64,000 bases of DNA from Tissierellia bacterium (GCA_030537815.1 JAUNVF010000003.1:1-64000), one strand, 5' to 3'; numbered from the stretch's first letter, positions 8,589 through 17,291 are shown. Translations and numbers: made by a program. The notes: a model not told the origin generated them from the sequence alone.

Positions 8589-8617
8589 ATTATATTAGAG
8601 AAAATATTAAATATCAA
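8589..8617 (-). promoter_or_regulatory. SigA-type promoter of mnmA
   Basis: On the minus strand TTGATA (complement of 8612-8617) and a consensus TATAAT (complement of 8589-8594) are 17 bases apart, 28 bases ahead of the chosen mnmA start. Confidence 0.8.
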
Positions 8618-8627
8618 GTTTTAAAAC

Positions 8628-8656
8628 TGTAAATTTTACTGAATTTGTGTTATTAT
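8628..8656 (+). promoter_or_regulatory. Candidate extended -10 promoter of the L,D-transpeptidase gene
   Basis: TATTAT (8651-8656) is preceded by TGT, an extended -10 element; the -35 region (TGTAAA at 8628-8633) is poor. The start codon is 35 bases downstream. Confidence 0.4.
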
Positions 8657-8691
8657 ATGCATGGTACAGAGTATATTACGGAGGTAAATAA

Positions 8692-10035
8692 ATGAAAAAT
8701 GCAATAAAAATTGTAATTGCAGTGGCGATTTTATATTTTGTAGGAGTTGGTGTCTTTTCTATCATGACTTATCCAAATACCTATGTATCTGGCCAGGATA
8801 AGAGCTTTACTAGAATAGATGATGCATACAATAGAGATTACTCTAATAGAAAGATGACTATAAATGGTAGAAATAACAAGAAAGTTGAATTGACAGCTAA
8901 TCAGTTTTCATATACTGAAACCATAAAACCAAATGAGATATTTAAACAAAATCAATTTTTATGGCCGATAGCAGTTTTTCAGCGACATGAGTATAATCCT
9001 GAATACGATTATACCTATAGTGAACAACAATTAGATGATTTTTTATCCTCATCTGAACTGATGCAAAATACTGTATTGCCGGAAGATGCAAAATTGCAGT
9101 ATATCAACGGAAAATATGAAATTGTAGCAAGCTCACCCGGCGATACATTAGATAAAAATGCGGCTTTAAAGAAAATAGTAGATTCATTTTTAGCCGAAGA
9201 ATCGCAGATAACACTTGAAGACGAATATATGAAACCTGAAATAAAGGAAGATGATCCTAATCTTAAAAAGAAAATGGAAGATGTGAATAAGATTATCTCG
9301 ATGAAGATAGTTTATGATTTCGGAAAAGACAAGGAGACTTTAGAAGGGGAGCGATTGCTTGACTTTTACAAATATACCGGCGAATCCTATGAGCCTATTC
9401 AGGAACAGGTTCATGAATATTTGAGGCAATTAGCCATAGAATACGATACATTTGGTGAGGATGTAGAGAGAAAATTCAACACTACGGGCAAAGGAGAAAT
9501 AACGGTAAAAGGTGGAATATATGGTTGGCAGATGGACGTCGAGGAATCAACAGCCGAGCTGATGAAGGTTCTTTCCGATTATTTATCAAAGGAAATGGTT
9601 CCTGTATTCTTAAATGAAGGATTGCAAAGGGGTAAGGATGATTTAGGAAATACTTATATAGAGATAGATCTTTCCCGACAACATCTATGGTATTATAAAG
9701 ACGGTCAATTGATGACGGAGACCGATATAGTTACCGGAGATCCAAATCGAGGTGTTCCGACGCCTACAGGTGTATTTAAGGTTTGGTCAAGAGAAAAAGA
9801 TAGGTCATTGGTAGGAATAGTCCCTCAAAGTAGCGCCGACTATTCATCATATGTAGATTTTTGGATGCCTATAACATGGACAGGTGTAGGAATACACAAC
9901 TCAAGATGGAGAAGTGAATTTGGCGGCAGTATTTACAATGGAAATGGAAGTTATGGCTGTATTAATCTCCCATTTGATCCGACTAAGATCATATTCGATA
10001 ATATTGAAATAAATACTCCGGTTGTAATTTATTAA
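8692..10035 (+). CDS. Membrane-anchored L,D-transpeptidase (YkuD domain)
   Basis: This is a 447-residue envelope enzyme. One N-terminal transmembrane helix (about residues 5-24, no lipobox) anchors it, and the rest should be outside the cell. Residues about 40-300 form an extracytoplasmic region resembling the peptidoglycan-binding (PG_binding_4) domains that precede YkuD domains. The C-terminal YkuD catalytic domain starts near residue 320 (YIEIDLSRQHLWYY) and carries His402 in GIHNS and Cys423 in SYGCINLP, the family's active-site pair. Such enzymes make 3-3 cross-links or attach proteins to stem peptides, and are usually insensitive to most penicillins. RBS is CGGAGG; the gene is monocistronic, with a strong terminator after it. 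Confidence 0.92.
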   Translation: MKNAIKIVIAVAILYFVGVGVFSIMTYPNTYVSGQDKSFTRIDDAYNRDYSNRKMTINGRNNKKVELTANQFSYTETIKPNEIFKQNQFLWPIAVFQRHEYNPEYDYTYSEQQLDDFLSSSELMQNTVLPEDAKLQYINGKYEIVASSPGDTLDKNAALKKIVDSFLAEESQITLEDEYMKPEIKEDDPNLKKKMEDVNKIISMKIVYDFGKDKETLEGERLLDFYKYTGESYEPIQEQVHEYLRQLAIEYDTFGEDVERKFNTTGKGEITVKGGIYGWQMDVEESTAELMKVLSDYLSKEMVPVFLNEGLQRGKDDLGNTYIEIDLSRQHLWYYKDGQLMTETDIVTGDPNRGVPTPTGVFKVWSREKDRSLVGIVPQSSADYSSYVDFWMPITWTGVGIHNSRWRSEFGGSIYNGNGSYGCINLPFDPTKIIFDNIEINTPVVIY

Positions 10036-10038
10036 ATA

Positions 10039-10084
10039 AAAAGGACCTTTATGAAATTATAATATTTCAGAAAGGTCCTTTTCT
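10039..10084. terminator. Bidirectional terminator between convergent ldt and fprA genes
   Basis: AAAAGGACCTTT (10039-10050) pairs with AAAGGTCCTTTT (10071-10082), extended inward by TGAAAT (10052-10057) with ATTTCA (10064-10069). A- and T-tracts flank both sides, so it should work for both genes. Confidence 0.9.
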
Positions 10085-10131
10085 TTGATATTAATATAAT
10101 CGCAAACAATCTTAAATCCAAAAATTAAAAA

Positions 10132-11328
10132 CTATTCTCCTTTTAATTTTTCTGCCATCTCTTTTGCTAATTCTTGCAATCCTTGAATATCTTCATCAGT
10201 AGCTGAACATTTAGTTTCTACTACTGTCGATAACAAATCGTATTTACCTTTTTCTCCAAATTCTTTTAAGGCTTTTACAGCTCCGCCGCTCCAGCTAAAT
10301 GATCCGAATACGCCGAGGATATGATTTTGTAAATTATTCATTTCCAAGACATTTACCAATTGTGTCATCATCGGGAACATATAATTATTATAGGTGCAGC
10401 TTCCGAGTATAAGACCTTTATACTCCCATATTTCATTTAAGATATAGGATTCATGAGTTTTAGATACATCAAATACCTTAATATTTTTTATTCCCTGCTC
10501 GGCAAGTTCTCTAGCAACTATTTCAGCCATTTTTTGAGTATTGCCATACATCGATGCATATACTACGACAACTCCGTCTTTTACTTCATGTTTCGACCAT
10601 TTGTCATATAATTCGATTATCTTTTCAGGATTTTTTCTCCATACCGGCCCGTGAACGGGGCATACCATTGAAATCTCCAATCCTGATAGCTTTTTTAGAG
10701 CGGATTGTATCGGTTTACTGAATTTTCCCACTATATTTGAAAAATATCTCCTGATTTCTGAAGAATAGAAGTCCATATTGATTTCGTCGTCAAATATGGT
10801 TCCGTCCAATGCTCCAAATCCACCAAATGCGTCCTGAGAGAAAAGTATCTTGCTTTTTGGTTCGTAGCTCACCATAGACTCGGGCCAATGAACCATTGGA
10901 GTTGTATAGAATTCTAAAGATCTATCTCCAAGGTCCAAGCTGTCCTTATCTTTTACTTCGATTATATTTTCCGTTATTCCGTAAAAGTCATTTAAGAAAC
11001 CGATAGTTCTTTTATTTCCGACCAATTGCACATTGGGATACAAGTCCATTATCGTAGATATCGCACCTGAGTGATCCGGCTCCATATGGTGGATAACTAA
11101 ATAATCGAGATCTCTGCCTTGTAATGCAGCTTGTAATTTAGATTTAAAATCCGATAATTTACTGATTTTAACTGTATCCAATAATGCAGTTTTTTCCGCA
11201 GTAATGAGATATGAATTATAAGATACACCATTGGTCAATGGCCAAAGATTTTCAAATAAACCTGTATCTCTATCATTAACTCCGACATAATGAAGAAAAT
11301 CATTAATTTGTACTGAAAGTAAATCCAT
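10132..11328 (-). CDS. fprA: A-type flavodiiron protein (FprA family; oxygen/nitric oxide reductase)
   Basis: This 398-residue soluble enzyme reduces O2 to water and/or NO to N2O and protects anaerobes from these gases. The N-terminal metallo-beta-lactamase-like half holds the di-iron site: HHMEPDH (residues 80-86), the His in PMVHWPES, the Asp in LFSQDAFGG and the His in CPVHGPVW. The C-terminal half is a flavodoxin domain with the FMN phosphate loop YASMYGNTQ. There is no rubredoxin or NAD(P)H oxidoreductase extension, so it needs a separate electron donor. RBS is AAAGGAGGT. It stands alone between a terminator and the divergent ABC transporter, and supports an anaerobic lifestyle. Confidence 0.95.
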   Translation of the reverse strand: MDLLSVQINDFLHYVGVNDRDTGLFENLWPLTNGVSYNSYLITAEKTALLDTVKISKLSDFKSKLQAALQGRDLDYLVIHHMEPDHSGAISTIMDLYPNVQLVGNKRTIGFLNDFYGITENIIEVKDKDSLDLGDRSLEFYTTPMVHWPESMVSYEPKSKILFSQDAFGGFGALDGTIFDDEINMDFYSSEIRRYFSNIVGKFSKPIQSALKKLSGLEISMVCPVHGPVWRKNPEKIIELYDKWSKHEVKDGVVVVYASMYGNTQKMAEIVARELAEQGIKNIKVFDVSKTHESYILNEIWEYKGLILGSCTYNNYMFPMMTQLVNVLEMNNLQNHILGVFGSFSWSGGAVKALKEFGEKGKYDLLSTVVETKCSATDEDIQGLQELAKEMAEKLKGE

Positions 11329-11369
11329 TTAATACCTCCTTTAGTATTTTTCATTTAACTTACTATATA

Positions 11370-11397
11370 ATTGTATAATATCTACCTGAAAATGCAA
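11370..11397 (-). promoter_or_regulatory. Candidate promoter of fprA
   Basis: On the minus strand TTGCAT (complement of 11392-11397) and TACAAT (complement of 11370-11375) are 16 bases apart, about 40 bases upstream of the start. Confidence 0.6.
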
Positions 11398-11523
11398 GCT
11401 TTTTGGAGCATAACGGGCGTTTTTTTAAACAATAAAATTAGGCAAAGAATTATATTTTTTAATAGGATAATTGATATCAAAAGATTATAGTCCTATCTTC
11501 AAATAAAATGTTAAAGTAAATCT

Positions 11524-11552
11524 TTGTATTTTATTGAAATCTATTGTATAAT
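11524..11552 (+). promoter_or_regulatory. SigA-type promoter of the amino acid ABC transporter operon
   Basis: TTGTAT (11524-11529) and a consensus TATAAT (11547-11552) lie 17 bases apart, 34 bases before the start codon. Upstream, TAGGATAAT (11463-11471) and ATTATAGTCCTA (11484-11495) form an imperfect inverted repeat that could be an operator. Confidence 0.82.
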
Positions 11553-11586
11553 ACATACATATTTACAATTTTAGGGGGAGTAAAAG

Positions 11587-12489
11587 ATGAAAAAAATTAT
11601 CAAATTAATGGTAGCTTTAGGAATTATGTCTTTATTGCTAGTTGGCTGTTCGTCAAATAATGATAATGGCAAGACTGAAGCTGAAAACACAGAAAAAGTA
11701 GAAGATCAAAATGAAAACAAGACGGAAGATAAAGATACTAGCACTAAAGATGAAGATACATTTGTCGTAGGAATGGAAGCAGCATATGCTCCTTTCAACT
11801 GGACACAAATGGACGATAGCAATGGTGCAGTTCAAATCGACGGCCTAAAAGAATATGCCGGCGGTTATGACGTCGAGATGGCTAAGAGAATTGCAGATGG
11901 ACTTGGAAAGAAATTAGTCGTCAAGAAGATGGAATGGAACGGACTTCCACTCTCAATCCTATCTAATAAGATAGATGCTGTAATTGCAGGGATGTCACCT
12001 AGTGACGAGAGAAGAGAACAGATGGACTTCACTGATCCATATTATTCATCGGATCTAGTAATCGTAGTAAAGAAAGATGGACCATATTCAGATGTAACTA
12101 GCATCAATGATTTTGAAGGTGCAAAAATTACAGCTATGATGGGAACAATTCACTATAATGTTATAGACCAGGTAAAAGGAATTGATAAGATGGAGCCTAT
12201 GGATGATTTCCCAGCTATGAGAGTTGCTCTTGAAGCAGGTAAAATAGACGGTTATATATCTGAAGTACCCGAAGCTATCAGTGCCAGTTCAGCTAATGAT
12301 AATTTTACCTATAATGAACTTACAGACGGTTTTGTCGTAGAGGATCCAGAGCAGGTTTCTATCGCAGTAGGAGTAGCTAAAGATAGCGAATTAGTAGATA
12401 AAATAAACGAGATTTTGGCTGATATACCACAATCTGAAAGAGATCAAATAATGAAAGATGCAATTCAAAATCAGCCAGCGATGAATTAA
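11587..12489 (+). CDS. Amino acid ABC transporter substrate-binding lipoprotein (family 3)
   Basis: This is a 300-residue extracellular solute-binding protein for a polar amino acid importer. The N-terminus is a lipoprotein signal peptide with lipobox LVGC and lipidation at Cys21. An acidic, Asn/Glu/Lys-rich linker (about 22-56) separates the anchor from the domain. The SBP_bac_3 fold starts at FVVGMEAAYAPFNW and includes the ligand-contacting GGYDVEMAKRIA, MSPSDERREQMDFTDPYY and EAGKIDGYISE regions. The exact substrate cannot be read from sequence; arginine, cystine, glutamine or histidine are all possible. It is the first gene of a three-gene operon with permease and ATPase. RBS is AGGGGGAG. 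Confidence 0.93.
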   Translation: MKKIIKLMVALGIMSLLLVGCSSNNDNGKTEAENTEKVEDQNENKTEDKDTSTKDEDTFVVGMEAAYAPFNWTQMDDSNGAVQIDGLKEYAGGYDVEMAKRIADGLGKKLVVKKMEWNGLPLSILSNKIDAVIAGMSPSDERREQMDFTDPYYSSDLVIVVKKDGPYSDVTSINDFEGAKITAMMGTIHYNVIDQVKGIDKMEPMDDFPAMRVALEAGKIDGYISEVPEAISASSANDNFTYNELTDGFVVEDPEQVSIAVGVAKDSELVDKINEILADIPQSERDQIMKDAIQNQPAMN

Positions 12490-12501
12490 CGGAGGTAAGT
12501 A

Positions 12502-13260
12502 ATGAGCTTTGAGATAGTCAAAGAAATCTTCGTAAAAAACTGGCCCATGTTTCTTAGAGGAGCATGGGTCACTTTATACGTATCGATCATATCGACGATT
12601 ATTGGGACGGTAATAGGATTTATAGTAGGGGTAATTAAAACTGCTCCAAATCCCAAGAATGCAGTCAGCAGAAATATCCTTAAAGTAGTTAAATTTATAT
12701 TTACAGTTTATGTAGAAGTCATAAGGGGAACGCCGATGATGGTTCAGGCTATGGTATTTTTCTATGGCATGCCTTTATTATTGGGAATCGACATACCACC
12801 TCTGATGTCATCGATAATAATAGTATCTGTAAATACAGGTGCTTATATGGCGGAGATTGTAAGGGGCGGAATCATATCGATAGATAAAGGTCAATTTGAA
12901 GCATTCGATGCATTGGGCATGAGCTATATACAGGGTATGATTTATATTATAGTTCCTCAAGTATTGAGGAATATACTACCTGCAACGGGAAATGAATTTG
13001 TAATTAATATCAAAGATACATCAGTACTGAATGTTATACAGGTTACGGAATTATACTTCCAGACTAAGTCACTTGCAGGAGCTAATTTTAGGTATTTTGA
13101 AACTTTCTTGATCACTATGTTTATATACTTGATTATGACATTTACTGTTACGAGGATATTGAGATTTATGGAGAGAAAATTAGATGGACCTGCCAATTTT
13201 ATTATGTCGGGAAACCAAATGCAGGTTCAAACTCCGGAGGTGAAACCTTTTGAAGAATAA
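12502..13260 (+). CDS. Amino acid ABC transporter permease (HisM/GlnP type)
   Basis: This 252-residue inner-membrane subunit forms the translocation channel with itself or a homologue. About five transmembrane segments are visible, starting with [19 protein letters not shown]. The family signatures [12 protein letters not shown] and [22 protein letters not shown] are present; the latter is the EAA-like loop that contacts the ATPase. [15 protein letters not shown] follows the EAA loop as usual. It starts 12 bases after the binding-protein stop, with GGAGGT ahead, and its 3' end overlaps the ATPase gene by 11 bases. Only one permease gene is present, so it probably works as a homodimer. Confidence 0.94.
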   Translation: MSFEIVKEIFVKNWPMFLRGAWVTLYVSIISTIIGTVIGFIVGVIKTAPNPKNAVSRNILKVVKFIFTVYVEVIRGTPMMVQAMVFFYGMPLLLGIDIPPLMSSIIIVSVNTGAYMAEIVRGGIISIDKGQFEAFDALGMSYIQGMIYIIVPQVLRNILPATGNEFVINIKDTSVLNVIQVTELYFQTKSLAGANFRYFETFLITMFIYLIMTFTVTRILRFMERKLDGPANFIMSGNQMQVQTPEVKPFEE

Positions 13261-14011
13261 TCATATATTAGAAGTACAGAATTTGACCAAGTCATTTGGC
13301 GACCATCCGGTTCTAAAGGGTATTGATTTTACTGTCGATAAAGGTGAAGTTGTATGTATAATCGGCTCATCTGGTTCGGGAAAGTCGACACTTTTGAGAT
13401 GTATAAATAGACTTGAAGAACCGACGGGAGGAAATGTTCTATATATGGGTCATGATGTGCTTCATGATCATGAGAAAATTGGAAATTTCAGATCAAAAGT
13501 CGGAATGGTCTTTCAGAATTTTAATTTATTTTCAAATATGAGCGTGCTTAAAAATTGCACTATAAGCCCTATGAAAGTATTAAAAAAAGATGAAAAAACT
13601 GCAGTTGAGAATGCAAAAAAATATCTTCAATTGGTAGGGATGGAAAATTATATCAATGCAAAACCGAGACATCTCTCCGGTGGTCAAAAACAAAGAGTTG
13701 CCATTGCCAGGGCATTGAGTATGGATCCGGATGTTATTTTATTTGACGAGCCTACATCAGCTTTGGACCCGGAGATGGTTGAAGAGGTTTTAAAAGTTAT
13801 GAAGGATTTAGTTGAGTTGGGAATGACGATGATAGTCGTTACTCATGAGATGGAATTTGCGAGAGATGTTTCTACAAGGGTCATTTTCATGGATGATGGC
13901 GTAATTTGTGAGGAAGGTCCTCCTGCTCAAATTTTCTCAGAGCCTAAGAATGAAAGGACGAGAAACTTTTTACAGAGGGTTTTAAAGACAAATATTACGA
14001 ATATGAAATAA
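13250..14011 (+). CDS. Amino acid ABC transporter ATP-binding protein
   Basis: This 253-residue cytoplasmic ATPase powers the importer. Motifs in order: Walker [10 protein letters not shown] (39-47), Q-loop [11 protein letters not shown] signature LSGGQKQR, Walker B VILFDEP with the D-loop SALD, and the switch His in VTHEME. The likely start is the TTG at 13250, 9 bases after GGAGG at 13236-13240; there is no ATG nearby in frame. The gene overlaps the permease by 11 bases, so translation is coupled. It closes the operon; a terminator lies about 130 bases downstream. Confidence 0.94.
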   Translation: MKNNHILEVQNLTKSFGDHPVLKGIDFTVDKGEVVCIIGSSGSGKSTLLRCINRLEEPTGGNVLYMGHDVLHDHEKIGNFRSKVGMVFQNFNLFSNMSVLKNCTISPMKVLKKDEKTAVENAKKYLQLVGMENYINAKPRHLSGGQKQRVAIARALSMDPDVILFDEPTSALDPEMVEEVLKVMKDLVELGMTMIVVTHEMEFARDVSTRVIFMDDGVICEEGPPAQIFSEPKNERTRNFLQRVLKTNITNMK

Positions 14012-14077
14012 AATACGGTAATTTAAAGCCTAATTAATAATGGTTATTGTAACTAATTTGTAAACTTTGAATTTGGC

Positions 14078-14102
14078 TAGCTTGAAAGCATATCTCAAGC
14101 TA
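14078..14102. repeat. Inverted repeat in the gap after the ABC operon
   Basis: TAGCTTGA (14078-14085) and TCAAGCTA (14095-14102) form a perfect 8-bp inverted repeat with a 9-base spacer. Two direct copies of TTACAAAATT follow between 14110 and 14130. No T run follows, so it is not a standard terminator; it could be an operator or an RNA hairpin. Confidence 0.5.
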
Positions 14103-14145
14103 ACAAAAGTTACAAAATTGTTACAAAATTAAATTATATTATCAA

Positions 14146-14172
14146 AAACAGTCGAATTAGACTGTTTTTTTT
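14146..14172 (+). terminator. Intrinsic terminator of the ABC transporter operon
   Basis: AAACAGTC (14146-14153) pairs with GACTGTTT (14160-14167) across a 6-base loop, with T residues to 14172. Confidence 0.88.
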
Positions 14173-14191
14173 ATATAACTCCGTCTTAAAA

Positions 14192-14220
14192 TTGACTCAA
14201 GTTATAGCTTAAACTAAAAT
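14192..14220 (+). promoter_or_regulatory. SigA-type promoter of the 3D-domain gene
   Basis: TTGACT (14192-14197) and TAAAAT (14215-14220) are separated by 17 bases, 28 bases upstream of the chosen ATG. Confidence 0.75.
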
Positions 14221-14248
14221 AAGACTGTATGGACGGAGGTTGAACAAA

Positions 14249-15739
14249 ATGAAAATAAAAATAATAAGAGCTCTTGCTCTAATAATCTGTCTGTCTCTTT
14301 TACCTTTGCCGGTTATGGCGGATAATGGGACGGAAAATGTAAAAAATATCGTGGTGAATACAGATAATGATGACGAAATCGTGATCAAAAAGATCGCTGA
14401 AAGATTAGGCGATTCGAATTCAGAACTATTTATCGCATCAAATTCTGTATTTGCAGATAGTTTGGTCGGTGGAGTATTGATAGCCGAGAAAAATGGAAAA
14501 TTAATCTATAATGAGTACTTAAATGATGAAGATTCATTATTGTCAGAAGCTACTAAATTGACGATTCTCGGTGGAGAAACTAGAGTTTCTAATGAATCTA
14601 TCGAAAGTTCAGATAAATTCTCAGGTAGAATTGCTGGCGAAGATAGATATGAGACTGCTGTAAAAATAGCGGAAGAATTAGGAAAAGATAGAAATCTAAT
14701 AATCGTCAATGGTGAGAATTATCCAGATGCTCTATCGGCAACTGCATTGGCAGCAGAAAAGGATATGAATATTCTATTGGTAAAGACGGATGAATTACCC
14801 AAGGCTACAGAAGAATATTTGAGAGAATGTGGCAAAAAAGATATTTTATTTGTAGGTGGATTGGCAAGCTTAAGTAAAGAAGTAAAAGACAGAGTGCTAG
14901 AGGTCAATGGCCATATAGGAATTGACTCTGAAATCTTAACCTTAGCTGGAAAAGACAGATATGAAACTTCGAATATCGTAGCTAGACAATTTCATGATAT
15001 CAAAACGGCTGTTATAGTAGAAGGGGATAATTACGCAAAAGCATTATCTGCTTCAGTATTAGCTGCTAATTACGGATCTCCTTTGATTCTAATAAATCCA
15101 TTAGGCTTGATAGATGCGGAAATAACAAATGATATTCAATCTATTGAAAATTTATTTTTATTACCAAATATCAATACTATGAATATTGAGAACTTAAAAG
15201 ATGTTTATAATAATTTGTCAGGTAATTCTGATATAATATTGGATTTACATGGCAATGAAATCAAGATAGAAAGTTTAACCGCTTATGAAATTGAAGAAGA
15301 GATAGAAGTAGAGGAAACTCCTGTTGAAGAACCGGTCGCAGAACCTGTTGAACAGGATATAATAGAGACTCTGCCTTCAGGAGATAAGATAAATAAGACA
15401 AAACAAATAATTACACTTGCAGATGGAACTGTAAAAAAATATAGAGCTGTCAAGGCTATGAATTCCACAGCCTATAATATCTTTCCAGGTTCGACGGGTT
15501 ATACAAGATCCGGAACTCCAGCAAGGCCCGGCGTAGTTGCTGTAGATCCAAATGTAATACCGCTAATGACTCAACTTTATATAGTTTCAAATGACGAGTG
15601 GCCGTCATATGGCTTAGCTTCTGCGGAAGATACAGGGGGCGCCATTATCGGTGATATAGTCGATTTATTTTACACATCGGCTGATACTGTCTGGGCATAT
15701 GGAAGAAGAGATGTAACAGTGTATATATTGGAAGACTAA
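14249..15739 (+). CDS. Secreted 3D-domain protein with cell-wall-binding type 2 repeats
   Basis: This is a 496-residue exported protein, probably a peptidoglycan-active enzyme. The signal peptide covers about residues 1-24 (cleavage after VMA). Two clear cell-wall-binding type 2 repeats carry RIAGEDRYETA (near 127) and TLAGKDRYETS (near 231), and the region before them looks like a degenerate first repeat. A Glu/Pro/Val-rich linker (about 347-375) leads to a C-terminal 3D domain, the double-psi beta-barrel related to MltA lytic transglycosylases, with its Asp residues in VAVDP, AEDTGG and GDIVDLFY. No G5 or LysM domain is visible. The ATG at 14249 follows GGAGGT at 14235-14240; a TTG at 14240 would overlap that site. 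It may act on the same wall layer as the PdaA-like protein. Confidence 0.88.
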   Translation: MKIKIIRALALIICLSLLPLPVMADNGTENVKNIVVNTDNDDEIVIKKIAERLGDSNSELFIASNSVFADSLVGGVLIAEKNGKLIYNEYLNDEDSLLSEATKLTILGGETRVSNESIESSDKFSGRIAGEDRYETAVKIAEELGKDRNLIIVNGENYPDALSATALAAEKDMNILLVKTDELPKATEEYLRECGKKDILFVGGLASLSKEVKDRVLEVNGHIGIDSEILTLAGKDRYETSNIVARQFHDIKTAVIVEGDNYAKALSASVLAANYGSPLILINPLGLIDAEITNDIQSIENLFLLPNINTMNIENLKDVYNNLSGNSDIILDLHGNEIKIESLTAYEIEEEIEVEETPVEEPVAEPVEQDIIETLPSGDKINKTKQIITLADGTVKKYRAVKAMNSTAYNIFPGSTGYTRSGTPARPGVVAVDPNVIPLMTQLYIVSNDEWPSYGLASAEDTGGAIIGDIVDLFYTSADTVWAYGRRDVTVYILED

Positions 15740-15745
15740 TTGATT

Positions 15746-15778
15746 AGAGCGGAGAATTCTCCGCTCTATTTCTTTTAT
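15746..15778 (+). terminator. Intrinsic terminator after the 3D-domain gene
   Basis: A perfect 22-base palindrome (15746-15767; arms AGAGCGGAGAA and TTCTCCGCTCT) is followed by ATTTCTTTTATTT. Confidence 0.85.
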
Positions 15779-15859
15779 TTGATATATCTTACAATATTGT
15801 CGGTTTATAAATGGAAATATGAGTTATAATATATAATGATCAAATGAATAGGGGGAAAT

Positions 15860-16801
15860 ATGATTAAAAAAATATTAAAATTCACATCGGTTTTTTTAGC
15901 AATATTGATATTGGTGCCAAATATGGCAAATGCTATTGAGACCGAAGTTATCGATGAAAAATGGGGAAAACCGATATTTGTTTTCGGTTCAGGATTAAAT
16001 GACGATGAAATAAAGAGAACGGGTGAACTATTAGGAATCAAGAATTATGATAATGTAAATATGAAAAAAGTAGATGGTAATGATGAAATAAAGTATTTGG
16101 GTTCCGGAACGGGAGATTCTTCATCTATGATTTCATCGGTGCTTGTTAAGAAAACCGGAGAGGGATCCGGAATAAAAATAAGGATTAATACTCCAGAAAA
16201 TATCACTCAAATTACTTCTGACCAATACAGAAATGCGAGTATAACGGCCGGGGTAAATAATTGCGATATCGTGATTGCATCTGTAAAACCTGTAACAGGA
16301 GAATCAGCTCTTACGGGTATTTACAAAGCATATGATGCAAATGGGGAGACATTGAATCTCGAGAGGATGGTTATAGCTCAAAAAGAACTTGAGACGACAA
16401 ATGAGATAGCTCAGGAAAATAAAGACAAGAAGAATTTCTCGATAGACCAATTAAATCAGGTCATAATAAATATCAAACAGGAAATAAATAATTATTATGA
16501 ACAAAATGGCGAAAGTGCCGATGCAAAGGAAATAGAACAATTTATAAGAGAATCTATAGAAAAATACGATTTGGAATCAGTCATAACATCGGAGCAAGTA
16601 AGCAAATTAAACAGCTTGTTTAATGAGTACAAAGAAACGGGAGCTGTCAACAGCGATGAGGTAAAAGAACAGCTTAGACAATTGGCAGATGAGGTGTCTG
16701 ACAAGGCCGCTAAAATATATCAGGATGCAAAAGATAGTGGCATACTCGATAAGATAGCAAATTTCTTTAAAGATATTATTAAAGCTATATTCAAAAAATA
16801 A
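15860..16801 (+). CDS. Secreted DUF1002 family protein (YpuA-like)
   Basis: This 313-residue exported protein belongs to the DUF1002 family, represented by Bacillus YpuA, whose function is not established. The signal peptide covers residues 1-25 (cleavage after NANA or ANA). The family core follows, with KPIFVFGSGLNDDEIKRTG near 35-53, GSGTGDSSSMISS, and the ITSDQYRNASITAGVNNCDIVIASVKPVTGESAL segment split across about 115-150. The C-terminal third is charged, helical and rich in Glu, Gln and Lys, likely coiled coil, and ends with a short hydrophobic stretch (IANFFKDIIKAIFKK). RBS is GGGGG. It stands as a single gene after the 3D-domain gene; envelope location is likely but the job is unknown. 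Confidence 0.85.
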   Translation: MIKKILKFTSVFLAILILVPNMANAIETEVIDEKWGKPIFVFGSGLNDDEIKRTGELLGIKNYDNVNMKKVDGNDEIKYLGSGTGDSSSMISSVLVKKTGEGSGIKIRINTPENITQITSDQYRNASITAGVNNCDIVIASVKPVTGESALTGIYKAYDANGETLNLERMVIAQKELETTNEIAQENKDKKNFSIDQLNQVIINIKQEINNYYEQNGESADAKEIEQFIRESIEKYDLESVITSEQVSKLNSLFNEYKETGAVNSDEVKEQLRQLADEVSDKAAKIYQDAKDSGILDKIANFFKDIIKAIFKK

Positions 16802-16810
16802 ATTTAATTT

Positions 16811-16849
16811 TAATGCTCCCTATTTCCTTAACTGGAATAGGGAGCATTA
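16811..16849 (+). terminator. Hairpin after the DUF1002 gene
   Basis: TAATGCTCCCTATTTCC (16811-16827) pairs with GGAATAGGGAGCATTA (16834-16849) with one bulged T. The stem is long, but the downstream T run is weak. Confidence 0.6.
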
Positions 16850-16900
16850 TCTGTATTTTATATTCAATTAAATTTATTAGATCCTCTATTTTAAAATTCA

Positions 16901-16926
16901 AAAAAGCCCACTGAGTGGGCGATTTT
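16901..16926. terminator. Bidirectional intrinsic terminator between convergent genes
   Basis: GCCCACT (16906-16912) and AGTGGGC (16914-16920) are separated by one base, so the working hairpin opens slightly at its tip. GATTTTT follows on the plus strand and a six-T run (complement of 16900-16905) follows on the minus strand. Confidence 0.75.
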
Positions 16927-16950
16927 TCTTATTATGTATGATTTCGATTC

Positions 16951-16996
16951 ATAATAATTAAAAATTGCTAAAGCTTTAGCAATTTTTAATTATTAT
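16951..16996. terminator. 46-base perfect palindrome, symmetric bidirectional terminator of rpmB/DUF1002
   Basis: Bases 16951-16996 are a perfect palindrome centred between 16973 and 16974. The GC-containing core TTGCTAA-AGCT-TTAGCAA is flanked by A-rich then T-rich arms on both strands, as in a two-way intrinsic terminator. It is 35 bases after the rpmB stop. Confidence 0.7.
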
Positions 16997-17030
16997 TCTT
17001 TTACTAATTGTTTTAAATATAGAAAATCCA

Positions 17031-17222
17031 TTACATAGGTCTTTCTACTCTGCCTGATTTTAGACATCTTGTGCAGACATTTATTCTCTTTACCGATCCA
17101 TCAACTACGGCTCTTACCCTTCTGATATTTGGAGCCCATGATCTATTTATTCTTCTATGCGAGAAAGTGATTTTATTACCAAATTTTCTAGTCTTTCCAC
17201 ATAATTCACATGTTCTTGACAT
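17031..17222 (-). CDS. rpmB: 50S ribosomal protein L28, zinc-binding form
   Basis: This 63-residue large-subunit protein contains both CxxC pairs of the zinc-binding (C+) form: CELC at residues 5-8 and CTRC at 50-53. NKITFSHRRINRSWAPNIRRV is the typical L28 body. RBS GGAGGTG precedes the ATG whose complement ends at 17222. It is divergent from the asp23-like/fakA operon, a widely conserved arrangement in Bacillota, and has its own promoter. Presence of the zinc form suggests no need for a zinc-independent paralogue, but other copies cannot be excluded. Confidence 0.97.
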   Translation of the reverse strand: MSRTCELCGKTRKFGNKITFSHRRINRSWAPNIRRVRAVVDGSVKRINVCTRCLKSGRVERPM

Positions 17223-17261
17223 TTCAACACCTCCTGTAGATTATCTTCAAAGACTTTTATA

Positions 17262-17291
17262 ATTATAGCATAAGAACATATTGCTTTGCAA
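17262..17291 (-). promoter_or_regulatory. SigA-type promoter of rpmB
   Basis: On the minus strand TTGCAA (complement of 17286-17291) and TATAAT (complement of 17262-17267) are 18 bases apart. The -35 hexamer is the same DNA used by the divergent promoter. Confidence 0.75.

Noticed and set aside
11463..11495. Imperfect inverted repeat upstream of the ABC transporter promoter as a riboswitch or T-box
   Set aside because: It lies upstream of the likely -35, so it is not in the transcript, and no T-box or known aptamer sequence is present.
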